DNA of 64,000 bases from Phycisphaerales bacterium (GCA_029242715.1 JAQWTL010000007.1:186001-250000), one strand, 5' to 3'. Shown: positions 8,093 to 17,883, numbered from the stretch's first letter. Program-made: numbers and translations. The notes: generated by a model from the letters alone, not told the origin.

Positions 8093-9442
8093 ATGCCTAA
8101 CTCTCGTTCAACGCGTCGCCGTTTCCTGAGGACAACTGCGGCTACCAGCCTGGGCGCCACGCTGTTACCTGCCGTTTCCTGGGGCCGCGTGCTTGGTGCC
8201 AATGAACGATTGAACATGGCGGTGATTGGAACCGGAGGCATGGGAACCGGTCATACGAGAAATCTGGTCGGACGCAAGGACAAGGAGAACATCGATGTGA
8301 TTCGTGTCTGTGATGTCTATCGACGACGTCTCAACGAAGCGGAACGAATCATTGGCAAGCCTGGTTCCGGAACAATGGAGTACCGGGAGATCATTGACGA
8401 TCCTGATGTCGATGCGGTCTTGATTGCAACACCGGATCACTGGCACACCAAGATCGCCATCGAGGCGATGGAAAATGGCAAGGACGTCTATTGCGAGAAA
8501 CCTTTGTCGCACACGATTCCTCAGGCACTCGCCTGCAGAGATGCCGTCAAGCGAACCGGCAGAACTCTGCAGGTCGGACCTCAGGGCACGAGTGGTGGCA
8601 ACTTCTGGGCAGCTCGCCAGGCTATTGCAGATGGACGCATCGGAAAACCAACCTGGAGCCAGGGCGCGTATTGTCGAAACTCACGAGGCGGACAATTCAA
8701 CTGGCCCATTCATGCCGATGCCGGACCAAACAATGATCCGGCTTCTGAAGGCTACATCTGGTGGGATCGCTGGCTGGGCCACGAACATGACCTGGCTCCC
8801 GAGACTGACTGGAATGCCGACCACTTCTTCAGGTTCCGAAAATACTTCGCCTACAACGGTGGGTTGGCAACGGATCTGCTGTACCACCGGCTTTCACCAT
8901 TGATCATGGCCATCAGCGGCCATTCAGGGGAATACCCGAAGCGTGTTGTCGCCAGCGGTGGGATCTACCTTGAGAAGGATGAACGGGATATTCCTGACAC
9001 CTTCTTCATGATGGTCGACTACCCCAGTGAGCATACGGTGGTCCTCTCCAGTGTCATGACCAACAATGACACCTGGCCATATGTGATTCGCGGTCAATAT
9101 GGAACGATGGAGTTCGGCGACGGGCTTGATCTATCCGAGCAAAGCCCCTGGGCGGATGAATTCCGGAAAGCCAATGGGATCGAGAGTCGGCAGATCATCG
9201 GTGAAGATGGAAAGAGTCGCCGAGAACCAGCCAATGGCCAGGCCGCCGCACATCTCGATGCGGTCCCACGTCGGGATCACATGGGCAACTTCCTGGATGC
9301 CGTTCGAAACGGCGATCGCCTTGCTTGTGACGTCGACCTTGGATGTAGTGTTATGGTTGCGATCAAGATGGGTGTCGAGGCCTACCGGCAGGACAAGGTA
9401 CTGTTCTGGGATGACCAGACCGAGGAGATCGTGGTTTCATGA
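8093..9442 (+). CDS. Tat-exported Gfo/Idh/MocA-family oxidoreductase
   Basis: NAD(P)-dependent sugar or inositol dehydrogenase-like protein, 449 residues. The twin-arginine leader STRRRFLRTTAAT precedes a hydrophobic stretch, so folded export with bound cofactor is likely. The nucleotide motif VIGTGGMGTGH follows, then DHWHTKIAIEAM and the EKPLSH lysine. The C-terminal domain contains QGAYCRNSRGGQFNW, seen in many planctomycete paralogues. Start ATG 8093 has GAGGAG 7 nt upstream and places the Tat motif correctly; an upstream in-frame ATG would bury it. The stop overlaps the next start (ATGA). Substrate unknown. Confidence 0.9.
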   Translation: MPNSRSTRRRFLRTTAATSLGATLLPAVSWGRVLGANERLNMAVIGTGGMGTGHTRNLVGRKDKENIDVIRVCDVYRRRLNEAERIIGKPGSGTMEYREIIDDPDVDAVLIATPDHWHTKIAIEAMENGKDVYCEKPLSHTIPQALACRDAVKRTGRTLQVGPQGTSGGNFWAARQAIADGRIGKPTWSQGAYCRNSRGGQFNWPIHADAGPNNDPASEGYIWWDRWLGHEHDLAPETDWNADHFFRFRKYFAYNGGLATDLLYHRLSPLIMAISGHSGEYPKRVVASGGIYLEKDERDIPDTFFMMVDYPSEHTVVLSSVMTNNDTWPYVIRGQYGTMEFGDGLDLSEQSPWADEFRKANGIESRQIIGEDGKSRREPANGQAAAHLDAVPRRDHMGNFLDAVRNGDRLACDVDLGCSVMVAIKMGVEAYRQDKVLFWDDQTEEIVVS

Positions 9443-10011
9443 CCAATTCAGATCGACCAAATGAGTTTCATCACGAAACCGTCATTAAAGAGGCGACTTT
9501 TCGAAAGCAGGACATCCTCACGTATCAGTTGACTTCCGCAGCGATTGTCTTCGGATTGACAATCGTCGGAATTCCGTTGTTGCTTTTCGTGATCCCCTTG
9601 ATATTTCTGATCTGGCCAAGAGTGATTGATACCTGGGAATGCACACTCACCAACAGGGCTGTTCATGTCAAGAAGGGTCTGTTCGTGAAAGTGAAGAAGA
9701 CCATTCCACTGGAAAAAATCACGGATGTCGGATCGGTTCAGGGACCGATCATGCGGAAATTCGGTCTTCACGCATTGAGTTTCGAAACAGCAGGTCAATC
9801 CGGAACGGTTGGAGGTGCTCTGGTCAAACTGCTCGGCATCGATGACTCTGACGCGTTCCGCGACCTCGTACTTGACACACGAGATGCCAGCCAGAGCCAG
9901 GGAACCAAATCCATGCCATCAGTGGCAAAGGTCGCCTCTGAAGAGCAGGTTCTCAGCGAGATCCGCGACAGCCTGCTGAGGATTGAAGAGCACTTGAAGC
10001 AATCCGATTGA
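9439..10011 (+). CDS. Bacterial PH-domain (DUF304/bPH2) membrane protein
   Basis: 190 residues. After about 25 N-terminal residues come two adjacent hydrophobic segments (about residues 28-60), then one bacterial pleckstrin-homology-like domain: WECTLTNRAVHVKKGLF, TIPLEKITDVGSVQGPIMR and FGLHALSFETAGQSG match the bPH2/YdbS pattern. A short predicted helix ends the protein (EEQVLSEIRDSLLRIEEHL). Role unknown; bPH2 proteins are membrane-anchored and sometimes linked to stress or envelope functions. Its ATG overlaps the stop of the Gfo/Idh/MocA gene by 4 nt, so the two are translated together. Confidence 0.8.
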   Translation: MTNSDRPNEFHHETVIKEATFRKQDILTYQLTSAAIVFGLTIVGIPLLLFVIPLIFLIWPRVIDTWECTLTNRAVHVKKGLFVKVKKTIPLEKITDVGSVQGPIMRKFGLHALSFETAGQSGTVGGALVKLLGIDDSDAFRDLVLDTRDASQSQGTKSMPSVAKVASEEQVLSEIRDSLLRIEEHLKQSD

Positions 10012-10037
10012 CGTCGGGTGACCAGCCTGCCCAGGCC

Positions 10038-10055
10038 ATTCCAGTAAAGCTGGAA
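10038..10055. terminator. Weak hairpin between convergent genes
   Basis: TTCCAG at 10039-10044 and CTGGAA at 10050-10055 form a 6-bp stem around TAAAG in the 52-nt gap between the convergent PH-domain and DUF493 genes. It is symmetric and could act in both directions, but neither side has a U-tract, so terminator function is doubtful. Confidence 0.25.
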
Positions 10056-10063
10056 CCAGCGGT

Positions 10064-10327
10064 TTAGAGCACCATCTTGATCGCTTCATTTGCCTGAAGT
10101 GATCTGTAAAGCCCCACGCGTTCGGCCTCATCGGCGACTTCCAGGGAGACCACCAGGGTTCGCCAGCGACCCCCCTCACTGGTGTTGCCAGGTTCACATT
10201 CATACGCCTTGCCGGCCATGACCTCCCTTACAGCGGCCTTGAGAGCATCCAAGTCGGCCCCGATGACCCTGTATTCCCACGCGCAGGGGTATTCAAGGTC
10301 CAGTTGCTCCCCCTCGAAATCAGTCAT
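10064..10327 (-). CDS. DUF493 (YbeD-like) protein
   Basis: Small cytoplasmic protein of 87 residues resembling the YbeD/DUF493 ferredoxin-like fold: LEYPCAWEYRVIG near the start, the SEGGRWRTLVVSLEVADEAE strand region, and the family ending LQANEAIKMVL. ATG 10327 is preceded by GGAGG 4 nt upstream, which favours it over an in-frame ATG at 10342. YbeD-type proteins are thought to be small regulatory domains; no function can be assigned here. Transcribed towards the PH-domain gene. Confidence 0.72.
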   Translation of the reverse strand: MTDFEGEQLDLEYPCAWEYRVIGADLDALKAAVREVMAGKAYECEPGNTSEGGRWRTLVVSLEVADEAERVGLYRSLQANEAIKMVL

Positions 10328-10589
10328 CTTGCCTCCTTGCACAAGGCCGCAGCCTGCTTCTCAGTCAACCAAGGTAGCTGACAAAATGGTCTCTAAGCAG
10401 CATTCTGCAGGGATTCTGACCCAAGTCGCATGAAAGAACGATCTCAGCGTGCCCGGGGACCATATCAAAGACATTCGGGCCATAGGAACATGATTTAAAC
10501 AGCCCGAATCGATGTCACCGCAGTACCATTGCCTAGCCCGTGCTGGAAGGCATGGGACTCCCCTATTCGACAACGAAGGAGCTTGAAAC
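10328..10589. other. Divergent intergenic region, 262 nt
   Basis: Separates the DUF493 gene (minus) from the metalloprotease gene (plus), so it must carry both promoters. I see no tRNA, clear -35/-10 pair or long hairpin. AAGGAG about 10 nt before ATG 10590 is the ribosome-binding site of the protease. Confidence 0.5.
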
Positions 10590-13500
10590 ATGTCGAAGCG
10601 TCACCACCTCCTGGTTGCTGGCTGTCTAGCCGCCACAGGCGTGATAGGCACCGAGGCAATCGCCTTACAGGTGCCAACAAATGCCATGCCGGCGGAGACC
10701 GTCATGGCCCCCGGTTCAGGTAGTAGCAAATCCGATTTCCCATCATTCGACAGTGTCACCAAGGACTACTCCAAGGTGACTTCTACTGCTGATGGAAAAG
10801 CGGGAATGTACACCCTGTTTGTAAACGATAAAACTGGAAAGGTCCTGGCAGAAATGCCCAGGAACTTCGAACGACAAAAGGTGTTCATTGCCTTCACCAT
10901 CAAAGGTGGAATCAGTGAGTCCGGCGTTCAGGCAGGCGACATGTACGCCTACTGGAAACGATTCGGAAAACGCCTCGCGTTGATTCAGCCCAACTACGCG
11001 GTACGAACAACTGGCGACACGCAGTCCAAGGCTGGCTACAGGCGAGTCCATACGGATCGCGTGATTCTCGATGTTCCAATCGTGACCATGGGGCCCAAAG
11101 GCGGTCCTGTCATTGATCTGTCCAGCCTTCTGGTCAACCAGTCAACGAAGTTCTTTGGTGGCCGAACAGCAGGCGCCAATACCCGCCTGGCAAAGATCGC
11201 CAAGGCCAAGGCCTTCCCGACGAATGTGGAACTCGCGTTCGAGATGCCTCTTCGTAGTGGCAAGTTCGGAACGATCTACTACTCCTTCGCCGAAATTCCC
11301 GAAAACACCGGCTACAAACCACGTGTAGCAGATGAACGGCTGGGTTACTTCGTGACCTCACACCGTGACATCGGCGATGCCTCCGACGATTCCCCGTGGA
11401 AGCGATATATCAATCGTTGGCATCTTGAGAAGGCGGATCCAAAACTCAAACTGAGCCCGCCCAAGCAACCAATTGTCTTCTACATCGAGCACACGACACC
11501 TGTGCGGTATCGCCGCTGGGTTCGTGACGGCATCCTTGAGTGGAACAAGGCCTTTGAGAATGTCGGCATCATCAATGCCATCGAGGTCTATCAGCAGGAC
11601 GAGGCAACTGGCGCCCACATGGAGAAGGATCCTGAGGACGCCCGCTACAACTTCATCCTCTGGACAAACTCGAACATGGGCTTTGCCATTGGCCCCAGCC
11701 GTGTTCACCCCAAGACCGGACAGATTCTTGATGCTGATATTGTGATGGACGAAGGTTTCATCACTGGTTGGTCCAAGACCTGGGAGGAACTGATCCCCCA
11801 GATGGCGATGGAGAATTTCGGTCCAGAAACCTATTCCTGGCTCGAAACTCGACCCAACTCGGATCCTCGCGTGACCCTGGCTCACCCGTCACAGCAGGAT
11901 TCGATTCGTCAGGATCTGGCACGACAGGCTGTCCTTCGTGCCAACGGCCAACTTCCTGGCCACCACGAGATGATGATCGCAAGCGATCCCACTCTTATGG
12001 GTGATGACCAATATGACGGTCTCTCTGGACGAGTCAGCCAGGTGAACGGTGCCTGTCAGCACGCCTCATGCAAGGCCTTTGATGTTGCACTGTTCCGACT
12101 GAACTATGACCTGCTCATGAATCTGGAGCAGCCGGAATCAAAGGAAGATGATTCGGGCTCCAAGAAGGCCGACCATATCTCCGGAACCTGGAATGGAATG
12201 GTTGAGTTCAATGGTCCTGATGGCATGTCACAAGAGATGTCCTTCAGCATGGATCTTCAGCTCCAGTCCGACAACTCCGTCACTGGTTCGGTCGAAATGG
12301 GCCCCATGGGCTCTCAGGAAATCTCCGGCACATGGGAGCCCAAGTCTTCCACATTGACAATCCTGCCCAATGAGGGCAGAGATGGTGACGATGACCCAAT
12401 GGTTCTCACACTTGAAGACGGTCGATTGACCGGCGAAATGAGTGGTGAAGGCATGTCGATGACACTCTGGGCCGAACGCGACAGCTATGTCGATGGCGGA
12501 TCCTCGGACTCGGATTCCGAGGAAGCAGATGAGGAACTCGACGAGGAAATGGACGAGGAAGACATCGAGATCGATGAAGAAGAGGAATCGGATGAAACCG
12601 AATCATCTTCTGCCAAAACGGGCAAGGCATCTCAAAAGGGTGATGTGCAGCTCATCGATGGTGTCCCCGAATCCTTCATCGGGCCCCAGTTGAAAGACGT
12701 GATCATGCATGAGGTTGGACACACCCTCGGCCTGCGTCACAACTTCAAGGGTTCACGCATCTACGACCTTGATGAGATGAATGCAGAGGAGATGAAAGGC
12801 CGCGCCATCGGTGGTTCGGTCATGGACTACCTCCCTGTGAACATCAATTACGGCGAAAATGCCACCCAGGGTGATTACACCATGGTCACGATCGGACCCT
12901 ATGACTACTGGGTCATTGAGTACGGCTACGCAAAGGACAACAAGAAGGTCCTTGACCGCGTCGCGGAGCCACAGCTCGCCTATGCGACTGATGAAGATAC
13001 TTGGGGACCTGATCCAACCGCACGTCGGTTTGATAATGCCAAGAATCCCCTGGACTATGCTGATTCACAGATTGCACTGGTCAAGCACCTTCGTGGCAAG
13101 ATCATTGAAGACATGGTTGAGGATGGCGAAAGCTGGTCAGAGGCCCGCAAGGCCTATGAACTGCTGCTTGGCAAACATGCTTCCGCTGTTGGCGTCGCCT
13201 CCAACTGGATTGGTGGCAGCTACCTCAATCGTCACAAGAAGGGCGATCCTGATGGACGTCTTCCAATCGAGAACATTCCTGCAGAACAGCAACGAAGAGC
13301 CCTGGCATTCGTTCTGGACAACACCATGCAGGATGAGTGCTACGGCCTGAGTTCCGACTTGCTGCATCGAATGACCGTCGACAAATGGTATGACGATGGT
13401 GGAATGCGATTCCTGTTCCAGGATGAGACATTCCCGGTTCACAGCCGCATCTCCGGAATCCAGTCGATGGCGCTGACCCAGGTTCTCAACCCAACGACTC

Positions 13501-13964
13501 TTCAGCGGATCTATGACAACGAGTTCCGTGCCATGGGCCAGGAAGATGTACTCACGCTTCCTGAAACCATGGAAGAAGTCAAGGTTGTTGTCTGGACTGA
13601 GCTCCAGGATCAACCAGGCTCGAGTGTGAGCAATCAGAATCCCTATGTCTCCAGTCTCCGTCGCAACCTGCAGCGGACACATGTTGATCGTCTGATCGAC
13701 ATGAGCATGCCGTCAAACGGCATGGGCTCTGCCGCTGCTCCGGTTTCAAACCTGAGCCGCATGCAGCTTCGGGAAATTCTGGCTGACATCGAGGAAGTCA
13801 ATACTCGAAAGCTGGATGCCTACTCCAGGGCTCACCTGGCCGAGGCACAATCCAAGATTGAACGAGCACTCGATGCTCAATACCTCTACAACGTTGATGA
13901 CATCAGCGGCGGTGGCATGGACATGGGATTCCTGTTCATGCAGGAGCAGAAGTCAGACGAGTAG
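10590..13964 (+). CDS. Large secreted zinc metalloprotease (metzincin-like, DUF5117/DUF4953 type) with inserted domain
   Basis: 1,124 residues with an N-terminal signal peptide. The zinc motif HEVGHTLGLRH is at residues 707-717, and the Met-turn SVMDYL follows at about 743-748, which together define a metzincin-like site. The N-terminal region (LAEMPRNFERQKVFIAF, then the long beta-rich segment) and C-terminal region fit the family annotated as zinc-dependent metalloprotease DUF5117/DUF4953. Unusual is an insert of about 165 residues (roughly 520-685) directly before the catalytic helix: a beta-rich, Met- and Gly-rich module starting SGTWNGMVEF, then a strongly acidic linker of about 35 residues. 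ATG 10590 follows AAGGAG. Substrate unknown; probably periplasmic or extracellular. A strong terminator follows. Confidence 0.85.
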   Translation: MSKRHHLLVAGCLAATGVIGTEAIALQVPTNAMPAETVMAPGSGSSKSDFPSFDSVTKDYSKVTSTADGKAGMYTLFVNDKTGKVLAEMPRNFERQKVFIAFTIKGGISESGVQAGDMYAYWKRFGKRLALIQPNYAVRTTGDTQSKAGYRRVHTDRVILDVPIVTMGPKGGPVIDLSSLLVNQSTKFFGGRTAGANTRLAKIAKAKAFPTNVELAFEMPLRSGKFGTIYYSFAEIPENTGYKPRVADERLGYFVTSHRDIGDASDDSPWKRYINRWHLEKADPKLKLSPPKQPIVFYIEHTTPVRYRRWVRDGILEWNKAFENVGIINAIEVYQQDEATGAHMEKDPEDARYNFILWTNSNMGFAIGPSRVHPKTGQILDADIVMDEGFITGWSKTWEELIPQMAMENFGPETYSWLETRPNSDPRVTLAHPSQQDSIRQDLARQAVLRANGQLPGHHEMMIASDPTLMGDDQYDGLSGRVSQVNGACQHASCKAFDVALFRLNYDLLMNLEQPESKEDDSGSKKADHISGTWNGMVEFNGPDGMSQEMSFSMDLQLQSDNSVTGSVEMGPMGSQEISGTWEPKSSTLTILPNEGRDGDDDPMVLTLEDGRLTGEMSGEGMSMTLWAERDSYVDGGSSDSDSEEADEELDEEMDEEDIEIDEEEESDETESSSAKTGKASQKGDVQLIDGVPESFIGPQLKDVIMHEVGHTLGLRHNFKGSRIYDLDEMNAEEMKGRAIGGSVMDYLPVNINYGENATQGDYTMVTIGPYDYWVIEYGYAKDNKKVLDRVAEPQLAYATDEDTWGPDPTARRFDNAKNPLDYADSQIALVKHLRGKIIEDMVEDGESWSEARKAYELLLGKHASAVGVASNWIGGSYLNRHKKGDPDGRLPIENIPAEQQRRALAFVLDNTMQDECYGLSSDLLHRMTVDKWYDDGGMRFLFQDETFPVHSRISGIQSMALTQVLNPTTLQRIYDNEFRAMGQEDVLTLPETMEEVKVVVWTELQDQPGSSVSNQNPYVSSLRRNLQRTHVDRLIDMSMPSNGMGSAAAPVSNLSRMQLREILADIEEVNTRKLDAYSRAHLAEAQSKIERALDAQYLYNVDDISGGGMDMGFLFMQEQKSDE

Positions 13965-13992
13965 CGGTACGAATCAAGATCCTTCGTTGAAT

Positions 13993-14033
13993 GAGAACCG
14001 CTCCGGGTACGCCCGGGGCGGTTCTCGCTTTTG
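13993..14033 (+). terminator. Rho-independent terminator after the metalloprotease
   Basis: 15-bp stem: 13993-14007 pairs with 14012-14026 (GAGAACCGC arms extended by CCGGG, one G-U pair) closed by a TACG tetraloop. GCTTTT follows on the plus strand. The clearest terminator in the window; it ends the 10590-13964 transcript before the M24 peptidase gene. Confidence 0.85.
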
Positions 14034-14063
14034 GCCTCCACCTGTTCCATCTACAATCCCTGA

Positions 14064-15218
14064 ATGAAGAAATCTGCAATCCTCATGGCTGGAATCCCCG
14101 CCGTAAACAAGAGCCTCTACCAGGCTCTGCAGTTCAATGTCGGTGACCCTGCTGCGCTGATCCGCTTTGTAGAAGCTGAAGGTGAACGACGGCATCTCAT
14201 CGTCCGTGATATCGAGATGGGCCGGGCCCGTGAGCAGGCTGCCGTCGATTCCGTGTCCTGCCCCGCCGACTTCACGCCCGCCAACGGCCTGTCTGGTGAT
14301 CGTGAAACAGCAACAGCACAGTCTGTTGCCGAGTGCCTTGCTCGTGAAGGTGTGGAACATGTGACCTCGGATCGAACACTCCCCCTGAGCTTCGTGGATG
14401 AACTCCGAGCCAGGAACATGGAGATCGTTTACGACCCTGAACTGGGTGTGCTGGATCGGCGGCAAAAGACCGCGGCTGAAATAGCCGCTTTGAGAGAGGC
14501 GCAACGAGACACCGAGTCAGCCATCAGGATGGCTTGTGAAACCATTGCCACTTCCAGCCCGGGAACAGATGGAATACTCCAGCATGATGGTGATGCACTG
14601 ACCTCGGAACGCATCCGCGAAATGATTGATCTGCACCTGCTTGGAATGGGTTATGAAACCAGTCCGAGCATCGTGGCAGGAGGCGCCTGCGGCGGGGACT
14701 GCCATGAACGCGGTACCGGCCCACTTCGTACAGGTGAACCGATCATCATCGATGTCTTCCCAAGGAACAAGACCTCTCTCTATGTCGGCGACTGTACTCG
14801 CTGTGTTGTTCATGGCGAGGTTCCGCCGACCATCATGGCAATGCACGCGGCGATCATCGAGGCCAAGGCAGCGGCAACTGCGGCAACGCGGGCTGGCGTA
14901 ACCGGTGAACAGGTACACGAAGCGACGCTTGGCGCAATCCATTCGCATGGATTCGCCTCGGGTCTTCCTGGTGAAGAGGATCCGGCTGACCGCATCGCGA
15001 TGACTCATGGAACTGGTCATGGCGTCGGGCTTGATGTTCATGAGCCACCTTTGCTTGATTTTGGCGGCCCCGTTCTTCTTGAGGGTGATGCTCTGACGAT
15101 TGAGCCTGGACTCTACGCACCAGCCATCGGTGGTCTGCGTGTAGAGGACATGGTGATCGTGACGGCATCAGGAGCCGAGAATCTCAATACGCTTCCTGAG
15201 GGACTCACCTGGTCCTAG
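14064..15218 (+). CDS. M24-family metallopeptidase (Xaa-Pro peptidase-like)
   Basis: 384 residues, creatinase/aminopeptidase P fold. The N-terminal half is a non-catalytic creatinase-like domain; the C-terminal half has the five dinuclear-metal ligands in order: Asp in IIIDVFPR, Asp in VGDCTR, His in THGTGHGVGLDVHE, Glu in TIEPGLY and Glu in RVEDMV. Predicted to remove N-terminal residues before proline from peptides in the cytoplasm. No signal peptide. The TAG stop overlaps the stop of the convergent M48 gene in a palindromic CTAG. Confidence 0.9.
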   Translation: MKKSAILMAGIPAVNKSLYQALQFNVGDPAALIRFVEAEGERRHLIVRDIEMGRAREQAAVDSVSCPADFTPANGLSGDRETATAQSVAECLAREGVEHVTSDRTLPLSFVDELRARNMEIVYDPELGVLDRRQKTAAEIAALREAQRDTESAIRMACETIATSSPGTDGILQHDGDALTSERIREMIDLHLLGMGYETSPSIVAGGACGGDCHERGTGPLRTGEPIIIDVFPRNKTSLYVGDCTRCVVHGEVPPTIMAMHAAIIEAKAAATAATRAGVTGEQVHEATLGAIHSHGFASGLPGEEDPADRIAMTHGTGHGVGLDVHEPPLLDFGGPVLLEGDALTIEPGLYAPAIGGLRVEDMVIVTASGAENLNTLPEGLTWS

Positions 15219-17209
15219 CTTGACTCAGTAGAACCGGGCAGGAATGGTGGCATGGGGCAGTCGATCGACTCGGCGACTGCACGAAGTGTTTCAGCCTCTT
15301 CGATGGTTGTCTGGCCATCGTTCAGAATGCACGCTTCACAAGCCTTGATGAAACTGGAACGTTCCGTGAAACGCACCCGTCTTACTTCACGGAGTGCTTT
15401 CCTCAGGATCGAGATCTTGAGCGTTGATGGATCCGGGAATTCGCCTTGCCAACCAAGTTCGGACAAGCCCTGATTGAAAGACGCCTTGGCGAGCTCCATG
15501 TCAGCTGTACCAATACATGCAAGCGTGCCAAGGACCGTCTGGACAGCAGCCTTGCAGGAGGACAGCCGGGCATTCGCCTTGCGCTCGGCACCCGGCTTGT
15601 GGTATCGCTCCTCAAGGTGTCGATCCAGAACAGTATCAACAACCCATTCCCAGCGATCAATTCGACCATCTGCTCGAATCATCGTATCGATGCATTCACG
15701 GAAGGTCTTGTACTGAGAGTCGCTCAGCTGCGACAAGGCTGGGATGCAGATGTCCAGAAGAGGCAAACGCGCCCAGGGATCCAATGAATCGGCCAATGCT
15801 TCCAGTGATTTCAACTGAGCAATTTCCGATTCCTTCAGATATTCCCGGATACGTTCCCATTGAACAGCTCGATCAGAATCATCTTCATCCAGCAGCAAGG
15901 CAAAAATCACAAGCCTGGCTGTAGCCGTCGAATGAGCGGCTTCGTTCAGAGGTTCCGGTATGGATTCGAGTATCTGCCTTGACTGGATCAGGCTTGCCTG
16001 ATCAATCGTACCGATACGCCCTACGGCATCATCGAGTACTGAGCCGAGTATGACTGCACCCATGATGTCGCCTGCAGTACTCCGTTTGGCTGCCTGGCTC
16101 CGATCAGCCGCAGCAACAGGACCCGGAGGTGGTGGCGGCTTGGTGGATATCTGAGTTCTTGCTTCTTGCAACTGCTGGTTGACCTGCTCGAGAGACAACC
16201 CCTCAACCCGGGAAATACGATCAGGCAAAGGCGGGTGAGTTGAAAACATCGAATTCAATGCCTTGGCGAAAAGCATGTGATTGATATCCGATGTCTTCTC
16301 ATGCTGCTCATCTGATTTGAGCCTGCCTCCCATCTGGATCTTGCGCAGAGCGCCGCCAATGCCATCTGGATTTCGCGTGTATTCAACGGCCGATGCATCC
16401 GCCAGGAATTCACGTTGCCGGGAAACCGCCGCCTGGACAAGCCGGCCAAAGAAGGTTCCGATGAAACCGCAGAGCATCAACGCAAGGCCGAAAACGATGA
16501 TCGCCAGGCCGATTCCTCCACCACTGTCATTCTTTGAAGAAGAACGCCGACCGGAACCAAGCATGGCCGGTCCGATGAACCTCAGACAGATCCAACCTGT
16601 GACGCCAAGAACAAGCAGGCCATGGATGACACCGATGAGCCTGATATTGATCCGCATGTCACCATTGAAGATATGACTGAATTCATGGGCGACCACACCC
16701 TGAAGCTCATCACGACTGAGTTTGTCAATGGTCCCGCGATTGAGACTTACGATGGCATCATTGGGAGACCAGCCCGCAGCAAAGGCATTGATCGTCGGAT
16801 CTTCAACGATGTACAACGGCGGAACTGGAGTTCCACTTGCAATGGCCATCTCCTCGACAACATTGATCGCAACACGCTCCGAATGCTCGCGTGTACCTGG
16901 ATCAAGAAGCTTGGCGCCCAGCATCTCTGCAACAACACGCCCACCAGACCTCAACTCCATGATCTTGAAGAGGCTTGATCCACCTACGACGAGAACCACC
17001 AGGGCTGCAACTCCTGCGAGGACGCCACCATTGAAAAACTCGATCTCGATTTGTCCGGATTCCTGATCAGAACCGATGGCATTCATGATCACCATGGCGA
17101 CCACGTACAGAACCCCGATCATGAGGATCAGCCCGATTGTGAAGCACAGCACAAGAAGCCCGGTTCGCTTCCTTGCCCTGTCCTGCTGCTCGAAGAAATT
17201 GATGGCCAT
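15215..17209 (-). CDS. M48-family membrane metalloprotease with C-terminal extension
   Basis: 664 residues. Two N-terminal membrane segments (about 17-42 and 62-80) are followed by the zinc motif HEFSH at 175-179, two more hydrophobic segments, and DASAVEYTRNPDGI with the third ligand region. This is the HtpX/Ste24-like M48 fold. A C-terminal extension of about 300 helical residues ends in the ESIDCPMPPFLPG type tail found in LemA-associated M48 proteases. Predicted to cleave membrane or envelope proteins in quality control. Last gene of the operon with LemA (38 nt upstream); convergent with the M24 gene. Confidence 0.9.
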   Translation of the reverse strand: MAINFFEQQDRARKRTGLLVLCFTIGLILMIGVLYVVAMVIMNAIGSDQESGQIEIEFFNGGVLAGVAALVVLVVGGSSLFKIMELRSGGRVVAEMLGAKLLDPGTREHSERVAINVVEEMAIASGTPVPPLYIVEDPTINAFAAGWSPNDAIVSLNRGTIDKLSRDELQGVVAHEFSHIFNGDMRINIRLIGVIHGLLVLGVTGWICLRFIGPAMLGSGRRSSSKNDSGGGIGLAIIVFGLALMLCGFIGTFFGRLVQAAVSRQREFLADASAVEYTRNPDGIGGALRKIQMGGRLKSDEQHEKTSDINHMLFAKALNSMFSTHPPLPDRISRVEGLSLEQVNQQLQEARTQISTKPPPPPGPVAAADRSQAAKRSTAGDIMGAVILGSVLDDAVGRIGTIDQASLIQSRQILESIPEPLNEAAHSTATARLVIFALLLDEDDSDRAVQWERIREYLKESEIAQLKSLEALADSLDPWARLPLLDICIPALSQLSDSQYKTFRECIDTMIRADGRIDRWEWVVDTVLDRHLEERYHKPGAERKANARLSSCKAAVQTVLGTLACIGTADMELAKASFNQGLSELGWQGEFPDPSTLKISILRKALREVRRVRFTERSSFIKACEACILNDGQTTIEEAETLRAVAESIDCPMPPFLPGSTESS

Positions 17210-17247
17210 GGTGGTGGATCGCCCTACCAGTCATAAATGCCTGCGCA

Positions 17248-17883
17248 TCAACTGAAGCTCACCTTTGGAGCTTTCTTCTCCTCTGGATTCTCGATCTCAA
17301 ACATGTCTGCCTCGGCGAAGTTGAACATCCCTGCAATGATGCTTGAGGGAAACTGCTCACGCCGAACGTTGTAATGCATGACCGAGTCGTTGTAGGCCTG
17401 GCGGGAGAAAGCAACCTTGTTCTCCGTCGTGGTCAACTCTTCCTGGACCTGCATCATGTTCTGGCTGGCCTTCAGATCAGGATACGCCTCCATCGTGACC
17501 ATCAGTCGGCCAAGTGCGCCCGACAATGCGCCTTCCGCTGCAGACAAGGCCTTGACCGTGCCCCCACCAACTGGGTTGGATGAAGCGGCCTTTGCCGCAG
17601 CCATGGCATGGTTGCGTGCCTGGGTCACCTCTTCGAGAGTGCTCTTCTCATGTGCCATGTATCCCTTGGCAGTTTCAACAAGATTCGGGATGAGGTCATG
17701 GCGTCGCTTGAGCTGAACATCAATCTGCGCAAAGGCGTTCTTGACACGGTTCCGATCTTTCACAAGCGAGTTGTACATGCCAATGACAATGGCACCTATC
17801 AGGATGACGGCAGCAACCACCACAATGGCGATGATTGCACCGGTTCCCAGCGCCAGTATTACAGGCAGTGTTGACTCAATCAT
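17248..17883 (-). CDS. LemA family protein
   Basis: 211 residues. One N-terminal transmembrane segment (about 8-35, Ile/Val-rich), then the helical LemA domain: YNSLVKDRNRVKNAFAQIDV, RRHDLIPNLVETAKGYM, and YNDSVMHYNVRREQFPS. LemA proteins are membrane-anchored helical bundles of unclear function, frequently encoded beside M48 proteases, as here. ATG 17883 is chosen over 17910 because GGGGAG lies 8 nt upstream and the hydrophobic segment follows directly. Middle gene of the 15215-20090 operon. Confidence 0.9.
   Translation of the reverse strand: MIESTLPVILALGTGAIIAIVVVAAVILIGAIVIGMYNSLVKDRNRVKNAFAQIDVQLKRRHDLIPNLVETAKGYMAHEKSTLEEVTQARNHAMAAAKAASSNPVGGGTVKALSAAEGALSGALGRLMVTMEAYPDLKASQNMMQVQEELTTTENKVAFSRQAYNDSVMHYNVRREQFPSSIIAGMFNFAEADMFEIENPEEKKAPKVSFS

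Noticed and set aside
10361-10591. 76-residue minus-strand frame in the 10328-10589 gap
   Set aside because: No ribosome-binding site, no recognisable motif, and it overlaps the start of the metalloprotease gene.
12406-12630. Long antisense frames within the metalloprotease gene
   Set aside because: They mirror the acidic repeats of the real gene; no ribosome-binding sites or family motifs.
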